From contig OY821519.1 of NCBI GenBank assembly GCA_963682025.1, positions 146,052,312 through 146,116,311 on the forward strand: a stretch of 64,000 nucleotides of DNA, written 5' to 3'. Position 1 is the first letter of the stretch, and the number at the start of each line of letters is the position of its first letter. Source of the stretch: Cordilura impudica. Its lineage: Eukaryota > Arthropoda > Insecta > Diptera > Scathophagidae. Below are positions 33,514 through 43,136 of the stretch, in pieces. Under the pieces are notes generated by a model. The model saw only the letters and a program-made list of their open reading frames with translations. It searched no databases and was not told where the DNA came from. Position numbers and translations under genes: made by a program.

Positions 33514-36169
33514 TAATTTAAACGAATTCAAAATGCTTCACTTGAATGCTAATGGCATTTCAAACTTTTCTAAATTAAAACAATTTGAGATACTAATTGA
33601 ACGAGAAAATATTAAAATAGCGTCTTTGAATGAAACATTTTTTTCAGAAAATCATAGACCCTATTTTAAAAATTATTATTTATATAGAAGTGACAGAACA
33701 GATGCAAGAGGAGGAGGAGTAGCTCTGTTAATTCATAAATCTGTCGCTCATAAAAACCTCTTTATATCAAACACTTCATCAATCGAAAACATCTCAATTG
33801 AAGTTATTATAAATAATAGACCTATTGTTGTATCTTCATTATATTCACCAAGATATACCCATAACTTCTGTGCTGATATCTTGAACCTAACACCTTCCAC
33901 CAAAGAATACATAGTTTTTGGTGACCTAAATGCCAAACATTGCTCTTGGAATTGCCGTTCAAATAATACTGCAGGAATCGCACTGAACAATCTGCAGCAA
34001 TCAAGCAATTTTTTTATACACTATCCTAATAGTCCAACCCTATTCCCCCATCAACACAATCGCGAAGCATCTACAGTCGATATTATTTTAAGCAATACCG
34101 CTTTGAATATAGACGTAAAGACAATGGATTACGAAATACCATCAGACCATCGCCCCATTATGTGTACACTTAAAAGATCAGTGGCCTCGCAGGTTGACCT
34201 CAACTATTATGATTATAGTGCAACCAACTGGAACATTTATATGAATTTTTTAGAAAATAAAATCACGTTAAATTCGGATATATATAATACCAAGGTAATA
34301 ATTGATCAGGAAATACAAAAATTTATAAATGTAGTTTTTGAAGCAAGGGATGCGTCTACACCTAAAATAACTCAACAAAATAATTTCACATTACCAGAAA
34401 GTACTGTGAAATATATTAAACTAAGACGAAGCTTTAAAAGAAAAAGCCAACGATCTTCAAATATAGCCGAGCAAACTTTTTATAATCAATGTACTAAGTT
34501 TCTAAGTAACATGATTGATAAAAGTATTAATTCGGAACGCAATAAGAAATGGTGTCAATTATTATCCAATTTAAAACCAGGTGATAAATCATTTTGGAGA
34601 ATAAGCAGGAACTTGCGAGGAAAAGGAAAAAATCAAATCTCTCACCTTGAGGTTGGAAATACAAGGATAACATCTGATAAGGACAAGGCTGAAGTCCTGG
34701 CAAATACATTTGTCAAAGCAAATAACCTCACTTCGAATTACAACCACTCAGCAGATATAGTAATAAATACAACAGTAAATAATTTTAAGAAGGAAAATCC
34801 CAGTTCTGAGTCAGCAATTTATACATCTCTAGAAGAAGTAATGAATATTGTCTCATCAATAAAACCCTCAAAATCTCCTGGTTTTGACAATGTTCCCAAC
34901 CTGCTCTTAAAGAAACTACCACTCAAAGCTGTAAAATTACTGGTTATAATATTTAACAGCTGCATCAAACTCAACTATTTCCCAGACCATTTCAAAAACG
35001 CTAAGGTTATAGCTGTCAACAAACCTAGCAAGCCAAAAAATAACCCAAATAGCTATAGACCTATTAGTTTATTAAGTAACTTAGGTAAAATATTTGAAAA
35101 AATACTACATTCTCGTCTTAGTGAATTTGTAACGACCAATTCTATTGTTGCTAAAGAACAATTTGGATTTAAAAAAGGGCATAGCACTACTCACCAAATA
35201 AACAGAATTAAAAATCAAATAATCACAAATAAAAACAATAAACGTTCAACGGGTCTAATATTGTTAGATATTGAAAAAGCCTTTGACACCGTTTGGCATA
35301 ATGGCCTAGTATTTAAACTTCTTGATGCAAATATACCAAAATATTTATGCAAACTTATTTCAGATTTCATTCACGGCAGAAGCTTTAAAGTTGCGATTAA
35401 TAATGAAACATCATCTCCAAAAACCATTACCACAGGGTTACCTCAAGGATCAGTCTTGTCGCCATTGCTTTACTCGATATATACATCCGATTTCAAAGTT
35501 CCGAAATATATGAAAGTTGCTTACTACGCAGATGATACTGCGTTAATTTCTTCAAACAAACTTACAAGTGCACTCCTGAAGAAAATGGAAAAGGGACTTG
35601 TTAATTGCAGTAAATATTTTCACAAATGGAAAATCAAAATTAATCCAAACAAGACCCAAGCAATTATTTTTCCGTTCAACAAATCTCCCAAAAGACTGCC
35701 AAGACGTCATCTTCATATGGGAAATAATACCATAAATGTACTTAATCATGTCAAATATCTCGGAGTTGTCTTGGACAAAAAGCTTACTTTTAAACAACAT
35801 ATTATGGCTACGTGTCAAAAAGCTATAAAATCATTTAAAGCGTTATGGCCACTACTAAATAGAAGGTCATTTCTAAACCCCAAAAACAAAAATCTACTCT
35901 TCAAAAGTGTTATAAGGCCGATATTAACATACGCGTGTCCTATTTGGAGTGATGCTGCCAACTGCCACCTAAAACGCTTACAAATTATACAAAACAAATG
36001 TCTTAAAATGATAAATAAAAAGCCCTGGAGGTATCCTACAAATCTTCTTCATGAAGAAACAGGTTATGAAAAAATTATCGATTTCATAACAAGGATTAAC
36101 AATAATTACTTTGCCAAAATTGAAAATTCCTCTTACTCATTGATAAGAGAATGTAGAGAAATAACGTAA
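33500..36169 (+). CDS. Retrotransposon ORF2 (AP-like endonuclease and reverse transcriptase)
   Basis: An 889-residue polyprotein performing target-primed reverse transcription: the endonuclease nicks the target and the polymerase copies the RNA from the nick. The endonuclease/exonuclease/phosphatase domain spans about 12-225: HLNANGISNF, SLNETFF, SLYSPRY, VFGDLNAKHCSWN and SDHRPIMC. The reverse transcriptase spans about 440-760: NPNSYRPISLLSNLGKIFEK, LDIEKAFDTVWH (motif A), LPQGSVLSPLLYSIY (B), YYADDTALIS (C, the catalytic YADD at about 675-679) and LGVVLDKKLTF (E). A C-terminal region with RPILTYACPIWSDAA follows. No stop or frameshift is present, so it looks able to encode an active enzyme. 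The first ATG overlaps ORF1; initiation may also use the internal ATG 11 codons later, before LHLNANG. Confidence 0.93.
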   Translation: MDYTNNLNEFKMLHLNANGISNFSKLKQFEILIERENIKIASLNETFFSENHRPYFKNYYLYRSDRTDARGGGVALLIHKSVAHKNLFISNTSSIENISIEVIINNRPIVVSSLYSPRYTHNFCADILNLTPSTKEYIVFGDLNAKHCSWNCRSNNTAGIALNNLQQSSNFFIHYPNSPTLFPHQHNREASTVDIILSNTALNIDVKTMDYEIPSDHRPIMCTLKRSVASQVDLNYYDYSATNWNIYMNFLENKITLNSDIYNTKVIIDQEIQKFINVVFEARDASTPKITQQNNFTLPESTVKYIKLRRSFKRKSQRSSNIAEQTFYNQCTKFLSNMIDKSINSERNKKWCQLLSNLKPGDKSFWRISRNLRGKGKNQISHLEVGNTRITSDKDKAEVLANTFVKANNLTSNYNHSADIVINTTVNNFKKENPSSESAIYTSLEEVMNIVSSIKPSKSPGFDNVPNLLLKKLPLKAVKLLVIIFNSCIKLNYFPDHFKNAKVIAVNKPSKPKNNPNSYRPISLLSNLGKIFEKILHSRLSEFVTTNSIVAKEQFGFKKGHSTTHQINRIKNQIITNKNNKRSTGLILLDIEKAFDTVWHNGLVFKLLDANIPKYLCKLISDFIHGRSFKVAINNETSSPKTITTGLPQGSVLSPLLYSIYTSDFKVPKYMKVAYYADDTALISSNKLTSALLKKMEKGLVNCSKYFHKWKIKINPNKTQAIIFPFNKSPKRLPRRHLHMGNNTINVLNHVKYLGVVLDKKLTFKQHIMATCQKAIKSFKALWPLLNRRSFLNPKNKNLLFKSVIRPILTYACPIWSDAANCHLKRLQIIQNKCLKMINKKPWRYPTNLLHEETGYEKIIDFITRINNNYFAKIENSSYSLIRECREIT

Positions 36170-36200
36170 AATTAAAAAGAAATCACCAAATTGAAAATTA

Positions 36201-36247
36201 TATGCTTATAGAGGTCTATTATTTCTAATAAACCTTCTATAAGCATA
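36201..36247 (+). other. Conserved 3'-UTR stem-loop of the Jockey-clade element
   Basis: The arms TATGCTTATAGAGGTCTATT(A) and (T)AATAAACCTTCTATAAGCAT(A) pair nearly completely around a TTTC loop. The diverged copy keeps the same hairpin (15372-15418, read in the minus sense). It could be a recognition structure for the element's own polymerase; that is inference. Confidence 0.6.
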
Positions 36248-36622
36248 TTAATATTTTCAGATAGTATTTGAATTTATTAAATCATATAAAGGTTTTTTTC
36301 CTCCCATTTTCCTTTAAAAATCATTAAAAATAAAATAAAAACTATTTAATGTCTTTAGATCCTATATATTATTTGTTGCAATATCTATATAAAGATAAGA
36401 TCTCATATGTAAATATCAAATTTGTTAAAATATGTAAATAAAGGAAGAATGTATAATTGAAAATAGTGTTGTTAGCTGCTTCGTATAGCTCACGCAATTT
36501 GATGTGTTGTTAGTGACAACTCTGAGTGTACCTCAAATTGCTCGTCATTTACATATTTTCATGCCTTTAGTAATAAGCGAAGTAACTAATTTCAGTTTTA
36601 ATGTTAATAATGTAATACATAC

Positions 36623-36793
36623 CTTTTGTGTTAAAATAATAATCAAACGCCTGAACATGCTTAAAACATCAAAGAATAGATCCAATGAGTGTTGCACAAC
36701 ATCCCGATTGCCGAGACGAACTTTTTCTATAATATTTTGTGTATCGAAAAGTACGAAAGCAGCCATGACAAAGACACCAATGTAAAGTTGACC
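36623..36793 (-). CDS. BI-1: BI-1 exon 3
   Basis: 57 codons, phase 0 to phase 0. It runs from a TACATAG acceptor (AG at 36795-36794) to a GTATGT donor (36622-36617). It encodes GQLYIGVFVMAAFVLFDTQN (the sixth membrane helix and the start of the loop), then GNRDVVQHSLDLFFDVLSMF and RRLIIILTQK, the hydrophobic re-entrant end of the protein. The frame stays open for 25 codons past the donor. If the 24-kb intron that follows were retained or polyadenylated early, the basic tail would be replaced by a different one. Confidence 0.92.
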
Positions 36794-36899
36794 CTATGTA
36801 GAAAGTCGAAAAGAAATGACATAATTCAATGCTTTTTACTCAATGACTCTCGTAACACCACCCATCCCATCATCGCCACAAATGCATGTATTTACTTAC

Positions 36900-37353
36900 C
36901 ATCTGTACGAAGATGGATTTGAAAAACATATTCAATATGCTCAATAAGGTCATGGTATTGATAACACTGACTAATATTCCACCCAAAAATAGAAACTGTC
37001 CACGTTCAGCTAAAAGCGCAGCTATTGAGAGTGATGCGAATGTTATCATAGTTCCCACTAATGCTGTTACTATTATAGATGGATTAACGCTAACAACATA
37101 TTTCAGGAGGGGTCCCAATGTTTGTCCGGAACAAAAACCAAATGCATAAAGCATTGCAACACGATTATAATAGTTTTTTCCATTGTCTCGATAGAAATGT
37201 AATCCCAACACCAAAAGTAATGAACCCAGCGCAGCTATCATACCCAAATCAACAATATTCTTCATTTGAAGCATTGCACCACATGCAGTAATTGCCGAAG
37301 TTCCACCCAACATCATGTAAACTTTTGCAAGATGTTCTCGAACATAGGGTTCA
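36900..37353 (-). CDS. BI-1: BI-1 exon 2 (membrane core)
   Basis: BI-1 (TMBIM6, Bax inhibitor-1) is an ER multi-pass membrane protein that suppresses cell death and shapes ER calcium release and stress signalling. This exon carries most of it: EPYVREHLAKVYMMLGGTSA, then hydrophobic helices ending in LQMKNIVDLGMIAALGSLLL, LGLHFYRD, YAFGFCSGQTLGPLL, SIIVTALVGTMITFASLSIA, and FLGGILVSVINTMTLLSILN. GQTLGPLL is a family signature. The exon is bounded by TTTTTTAG (AG at 37355-37354) and GTAAGT (36899-36894), starting with the last base of a Tyr codon and ending in phase 0 at VQM. Intron 2, after it, is only 106 bases. It resembles Drosophila BI-1 as I remember it almost throughout. Confidence 0.95.
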
Positions 37354-37677
37354 CTAAAAAAGAAGAGAATCCAAGTTATATTATAATTGTGGGTTATTAT
37401 TCTGTGGATGTGTGGAATGTTGAATGTGTGATCGGTTTGTTATTATTAACCATTTCCATTATACGTTTCTTTTGTTAGACAAGAAAATTTGTATGTAAAC
37501 TAGTTTTTAAAAAGCTCCTGATTATGGATGTATAAAAAGACCTATAAATCAAAAGAATCTGAAATCATAATTTTTCATAGAACTTAGTTCTCCTCAGAAT
37601 CTTAAGTTTTTTCTATATGAAACAATATTACAAATACAAATGTTTTTCTAGGATATAAGTATTAACAGGAAAAAAAG

Positions 37678-37834
37678 CTAGTTTAGTGGCTATACCCCGA
37701 TTTTTTTGAGGGGATATGGGCTTTTGGTGTGATTTATGGAAATTTTTGCAAATAAAACATTTTTTCTTTTTCTAGAAATTATAACATTACTTATTATATT
37801 TTTATTTTTTTCCGGGGAGTAGCCACTAAACTAG
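37678..37834. repeat. Mini palindromic element, family P
   Basis: 157 bases with perfect 14-base inverted ends, CTAGTTTAGTGGCT and AGCCACTAAACTAG. The inner halves match the ends of the large palindrome at 38574-39953 (GGGATATGGGCTTTTGGTGTGA). It is a deletion derivative of family P. Confidence 0.7.
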
Positions 37835-37914
37835 ACTTAAGCCAAAATCGCGCGATTTAAAAAAAAAAATTATCATAATAGGACGAATAAATAAGAGTAG
37901 AATAATAAAATAAA

Positions 37915-38353
37915 TAAAAAGTGTAGGTAAAATCCTTAATATATGCGGTCCTGAAAGGTCTAAGAGGTCAAAACATATATCGAAATGAAGCTAGGGGAAC
38001 CAGCTTTCATTCAGTTGTTGTAAATACCAACATTATATAGATAATTTTATGGGATAATGGGACGTTTTCGAAAAAAAAAATTGTAAAAAATACAAATGTT
38101 TTTCGAATTTTGAAATACCAAATGAAAGGCACTCAAGTAAGATTTCCAATGATATATATATTGTTGAAATCCGATAAGTAACAAAGTTATGTACAAATCA
38201 AGGTCGAATGTTTGTCGGTACATAAATTCGAAAATAGGCTCGACCGCAAAAAAAATTATTCCACCAAATCACACCAAAAGCCCCTATCCCCTCCAAAAAA
38301 AAAATTAAAAAATAAAGAAATTGGGGAGTACCCACTCAACTAGACTTAAGCCT
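37915..38353 (-). repeat. Half-copy of palindromic family P
   Basis: It matches the right arm of the 38574-39953 element in the same order: GGCACTCAAGTAAGATTTCCA, GATATATATATTGTTGAAATCC, AATAGGCTCGACCG, AAAGCCCCTATCCCCTCC and AACTAGACTTAAGCC. No left arm is present. Confidence 0.65.
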
Positions 38354-38573
38354 ATTAAAATTCTGAGGAAGTTTTCCGAATCCAAAGGATTTTAATAGAA
38401 AATTTAGTTAAATTCAAGTTTTTTTTAATTTAGTTCATCTATGCGTAAAAAAAATTGACTTTTTCGGAAAGATTAATTCAAATTTATTATATGATGCATG
38501 AATAAAGTCTAAGCCCACGTAATAGAATAGAAAACAGGTGTTTCTTTGTGCACACTAAGGAAATTTTTGGCTT

Positions 38574-39953
38574 AAGTCTAGTTTAGGGGCGATGCCCCGA
38601 TCGGTTCAAAATTTTTACCACTTATAAAACTTTTTAATGTGATTCCAGGGAAATATTTTTTTTTTTGTCGGTCGAGCCTATTTTCCGAGTTATGGACCCC
38701 CAAAGTTTTGATATTGACTACTGTATAACTTTGATATTTAGTATCGGATTTCGACAATATATATATCGTTGGAAAGCTTATTTGAGTGCCTTCTATGTGG
38801 TATTTTAAAATTTGAAATCCATTAACCCATTATGAACCTATTGCAAATTTTGCATTTTTGTGAGAGAGTATTTTTTTTAATATGGGATTATCTCATAAAT
38901 AGACGTATGTCATGTATGGTTTTATATTAACTGAATAAAAGGTAGGTCCACAAGCTTTATTTTGATGTATCTCATGGCAACTTAACCCTTTCAGAACCGG
39001 ATATATTTGGTATTGTATCTTCATTTTTAAGGCTTTTTGAAAAATTTATTCCTAATTCTAGCCTGCAGCGCTTTAAAACAACACAACAAAATTCTTTATC
39101 CGTCCTATTATGAAAATTTTCGCCTGCGGCGCTTTAAAATGAGACAACTAATTGTTTATATTTTTTAAAACAACACAACAAAATTCTTTATCCATCCTAT
39201 TATGAAAATTTTTTAGAACAAATCGCGCGATTTTTTCTAAAAAATTTTCGCCTGCGGCGCTTTAAAATGAGACAACTAATTGTTTATATTTTTTAAAACA
39301 ACAGAACAAATTTTTTTGATGAAAATTTTTTAAATCAATAAAGTTGCCACAATTTAAAAAAATTATATAAATTTTAACTACCTTCGAAATACAAATATAT
39401 TTTCCAAAAAGCATTACAAATATGACTAAATATATAAATACACAAATAAAATAAAAAAAATATTAAAAATCCATAAAATATCATATATTTTTCAAAAAGC
39501 ATAAAAATGTAGATAAAATACCAAATATGTCCGGTTCTGAAAGGGTTAAGTTGCAATGAGATACATCAAAATAAAGCTTGTGGGCCCACCTTTTATTCAG
39601 TTAATATAAAACCATACATGACATACGTCTATTTATGAGATAATCCCATATTAAAAAAAATACTCTCACAAAAATGCAAAATTTGCAGTAGGTTCATAAT
39701 GGGTTAATGGATTTCAAATTTTAAAATACCACATAGAAGGCACTCAAATAAGCTTTCCAACGATATATATATTGTCGAAATCCGATACTAAATAACAAAG
39801 TTATACAGTAGTCAATATCAAAACTTTGGGGGTCCATAACTCGGAAAATAGGCTCGACCGACAAAAAAAAATATTTCCCTGGAATCACCCCAAAAGCCCC
39901 TACCCCCTCCAAAAAAAACTAAAATATCGGGTTATCGCCCCTAAACTAGACTT
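38574..39953. repeat. Large palindromic element, family P (440-bp arms)
   Basis: The left arm 38574-39014 and right arm 39518-39953 are inverted copies with few differences. Both start AAGTCTAGTTTAGGGGCGAT, then include GGTCGAGCCTATTTTC, GGACCCCCAAAGTTTTGATA, ATCGTTGGAAAGCTTATTTG, TTAACCCATTATGAACCTA and AACCCTTTCAGAACCGG. The 500-base centre carries tandem repeats. No coding frame is supported. It lies in BI-1 intron 1. Confidence 0.85.
39061..39335. repeat. Tandem repeat in the family P spacer
   Basis: Roughly 2.5 direct copies of a unit of about 90-130 bases, marked by CGCCTGCGGCGCTTTAAAAT, GAGACAACTAATTGTTTATA and AAAACAACACAACAAAATTC. Confidence 0.65.
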
Positions 39954-40159
39954 GTTCCAAATTTTTAAACAAGTTGGAAGAGGTCAGTAATTTAGTATGT
40001 AGTCTGTTCCAATACTTTATGTAAACAATTATGAATGAGGCACCCATTTGCACACAATTGTATCTATAGATAAAACTAATTAATATTCTCAAATTACACA
40101 TTTGGTGCTCCATTTAAAAAATCAAATATGTATATATACGAGGTTACATTACAACTTAC

Positions 40160-40215
40160 TATTTATCATTTAATCCAGTAGTAAAACGATTGAATCGATC
40201 TCCTAAAGTCGCCAT
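40160..40215 (-). CDS. BI-1: BI-1 exon 1 (start codon)
   Basis: 18 codons plus two bases: MATLGDRFNRFTTGLNDK and the first two bases of Tyr, ending at a perfect GTAAGT donor (40159-40154). Joined to exon 2 it gives NDKYEPYVREHL, which fits the Drosophila N-terminus GLGDRYEPYVREHL as I recall it. This N-terminus is shorter than the Drosophila one by a few residues. The start is the only ATG in frame before an upstream stop region (ACTGATC-ATGGCG). Confidence 0.9.
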
Positions 40216-42346
40216 GATCAGTTTTTTTATTCTGGTTTCTTGTTTGTGTTTGAGATTCGGACCAACAAATAAACGAGAAATGATGAGGTCAAATCAATGA
40301 GTCAATCCGAGAAACGCAAAGTTCGCTGTTCTTTTTTTGTTGCGCCTCTTTTTAAAAGGTTATTTTGAGAAAACTACAAATTTATATTTCTGTCAAAAAT
40401 TTTGATAAGAAAATCTTGCACGTCATCCAATTTTCAATTTCTGATGTTATAAAATTGTTCTTTTAATTATTTTTTATATTTCACCACTCTTCCAGTAGAT
40501 TTTTTGATAATTCGCCCAATTGTTTTTATAGAAAAGTATTTTATTTTTCTAGATGTTTTCACTTGAGTATTTGTTCATGTTATGAATTGTGCTGCAAATT
40601 GGTATACCATTGTGGTGAAATTTCATATTTGTGGGGGACACGTCAGTTGTTATAAAATAGGAATGCCAGATAGTTTTTTTTTTTTTTCAAATTGTACATG
40701 AAATCACATGAAATCCCACAATCTTTACCATACACAAATTGTGTATATTGATATTTACCGTTTTGAACACTATGTGTTCCTTTAATTTCGTTAAAACACT
40801 ATGTTTCTTTTCTGGTTGGTAGATGAACTGCCCTTTTTATTTTCCAAACATCTTAAATACTAAAATTTCCTAATTCTAACATAAATTCATAATTTTATTC
40901 AGATGCTTTATTCTAATGACAAATTCTGATTTCTTTATTTCTTATTTTACTTAATATTATTTTACTATGTTGACCAAACAGGTTTTAACGTGAAAAACTT
41001 AAAGATTGGAAATAATTCCCAAAATTTTGGCGCTAAATTGGATGGGAAAAATACATTAAATTTATTTAGAAATGCAATGTTTACTTACAGCACACTTATG
41101 GTGGGAACCACAATGCATAAACTGTGGTGGGAACACTAAGTTATTCACACGAGTGTTAACTTCCAAATCGTCTATCCATGTGGTTTCTTGACAATTTGTG
41201 TCGTGTGTTTGGTGAGAAAGATGAATTATCTGGATGTGCAATGTTAACTTGTGTTAACTTGCAGCACACTTATTCACACGGGTGCAGTATTAGTGTTAAC
41301 TGTGTTTACTTCCATATTTGCTTATCTTAAATCGTTTTCAGGTTTCAAATACAAATTAGTTAAGCATAAAAAAGTTTTGTTAAAAATTCGTATTCATATT
41401 CAGAATTTTTACGCTATAATTTTTATTTGTCACTTGAGAAAAATATGGTTTTTATATAAAAAAAAAAAAATGGTGATAAGTTTGCCTATCAAAAAAAGAA
41501 AGACAATCGAAAAAAATGCTAGGTAAAAACTAATTTAGATGGTGATTTTATTGCAGATAAAAAAGTATTCAAATACATAATCAATTTTATTTAATTTATT
41601 CTGATTGTTTACACACCACTAGTTCATTTTGTACAATTAACATTACTTTGAATTAAAAAATTTAATAACAAATTACAAATAAAATGGAGAAAAAAGATCA
41701 AATACAAAAGCTCTGTTTGTTTACTTTCCCAGTAAAAGCTAGTAAAAACCGAAATTTCAGAGAGTAAGAAAAATTAGTTCTCAAAAACATAAATATTGGA
41801 TATTTAGATAGTAAATGAACAGCAATTTGTATGAATTTGCAAGTTCATAGAACCAGCTGATTGTAAACACGTTTGAGAGTGAAGAAGAAGTGAAACTCTA
41901 AATTAAAAAAAGAAATGTACCATAATTAGAAGAATTTTTTTTCTTCTATCGTTAATTTCCTCAGAATTATTATTTAAAATTTTTGCACAAAAATAAAATT
42001 GTAGTATTTTTGCTTTATTTACCACAAAACTCAATCATATGTTTTTCAAACATATGTTTTTTCTTGCTCGCTAATTCTTACTGGCAAAACTATATCCAGT
42101 AAAAACTAGCAAGTTTTCAAAAAAAATAACTGTCACTTTACACTCTCATTTGCTCTCTTTTAGTGGGTTTTTGTTACAAATTATAACGTAAAGGGACAGA
42201 GCTAATATGTCCATTATTAAGAAATCGTCTAACTTCAAAATCAATATAAACGCAAAGCCAAAATGTTTTTTCGAATAGGTTTAAACTAAGGTCGAACCAA
42301 TTTAAAAAATCCTTCAGTAACACAAGGTTCAAAATATGTATTTTTT
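40216..42346. other. BI-1 upstream region; no other gene seen
   Basis: It includes the presumed BI-1 promoter, without a recognisable TATA element close to the ATG. Words such as GCAGCACACTTATTCACACG and TGTTAACTTG recur between 41060 and 41310, suggesting a diverged local repeat. The open frame at 41251-41526 is low-complexity and unsupported. Confidence 0.4.
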
Positions 42347-42860
42347 AAGTAACATGATAGATAAAAGTATTAATTCGGAGCGCAATAAGAAATGGTGTCA
42401 ATCATTATCCAATTTAAAACCAGGTGATAAATGATTTTGCAAAATAAGTAGGAACTTGCGAAGAAAAAGAAAAAATCAAATCGCTCACTTCAAAGTTGGA
42501 AACACAAAAATAACATCTGATAAGGACGAAGCTGAAATGCTGGCAAATACATTTGTCCAAGCCAATAACCTCACTTCGAACTACAACCACTCAGCGGATA
42601 CACTAATATATATAACAGTAAATAATTTTAAGAAAATCCTAGTTCTGAATCAGCAATTTATACATCTCTTGAAGAAGTAACGAATATTGTCTCATCAATA
42701 AAACCCTCAAAATCCCCTGGTTTTGACAATGTTCCCAACCTGCTTTTAAAGAAACTACCAATCAAAGCTCTAAAATTACTGGTTATAATATTTAACAGCT
42801 GCTAACTCAACTATTTCTCAATTTCAAAAATGCTAATGTTATAGCCATAAACTAACCTAG
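42347..42860 (+). pseudogene. Fragment of the Jockey-clade element
   Basis: It matches the region of ORF2 from about 34509 to 35030 of the complete copy (RKKWCQ-SLSNLKPGDK; LMKPSKSPGFDNVPNLLLKK-like residues), with stops and deletions. It ends abruptly at CCTAG, where the Gypsy LTR starts. The expected continuation (CAAGCCAAAAAATAAC) was not found on the other side of that element. Confidence 0.85.
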
Positions 42861-43136
42861 TGTTATGTTGAGAATAAAACACGCGCTCAGTATTTCATAA
42901 AAAATCATTTATTATATTAAGTGATAAAGAACTGTAACTACATATATAACACGTGAGCTGCACGACGCTTACTATATCATAATAAAAAGAACGGATATTA
43001 TTTACAAGCTATGTAGATGCATGTTTATATATATGTATGGTGATGATGTGTGTGTGAATTATAGAAAGATTACTACGGCTAACTTCAAATTTGATGTAAT
43101 GTTGCCACCTTGACTACATTAACAACAGACATGACA
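42861..43136 (-). repeat. Long terminal repeat of a Gypsy-type element (3' LTR)
   Basis: 276 bases. Read on the minus strand it begins TGTCATG and ends CATAACA, the TG...CA form of an LTR. It is adjoined by a purine-rich tract (CTGTGGGAGAT on the minus strand, 43147-43137) in the position of the polypurine primer. The partner LTR was not found. Confidence 0.6.

Larger units (their letters stand above)
32171..36463 (+). mobile_element. Complete Jockey-clade non-LTR retrotransposon
   Basis: A 4293-bp element flanked by a 13-base target duplication, TAGTGTTGTTAGC (32158-32170 and 36464-36476). The 5' end is AGTTCGAATCTAACTCTC and the 3' end is ATGTATAATTGAAAA with no long poly(A). A 176-base leader precedes ORF1 (gag) and overlapping ORF2 (endonuclease plus reverse transcriptase). 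A 3' UTR of about 290 bases holds a stem-loop. Both reading frames are intact and the duplication is perfect, so the insertion is recent. It sits in the BI-1 terminal intron, opposite to BI-1 transcription. Confidence 0.93.

Noticed and set aside
41251..41526. 91-codon frame upstream of BI-1
   Set aside because: AT-rich composition, poly-Lys from an A run, no similarity I can see.
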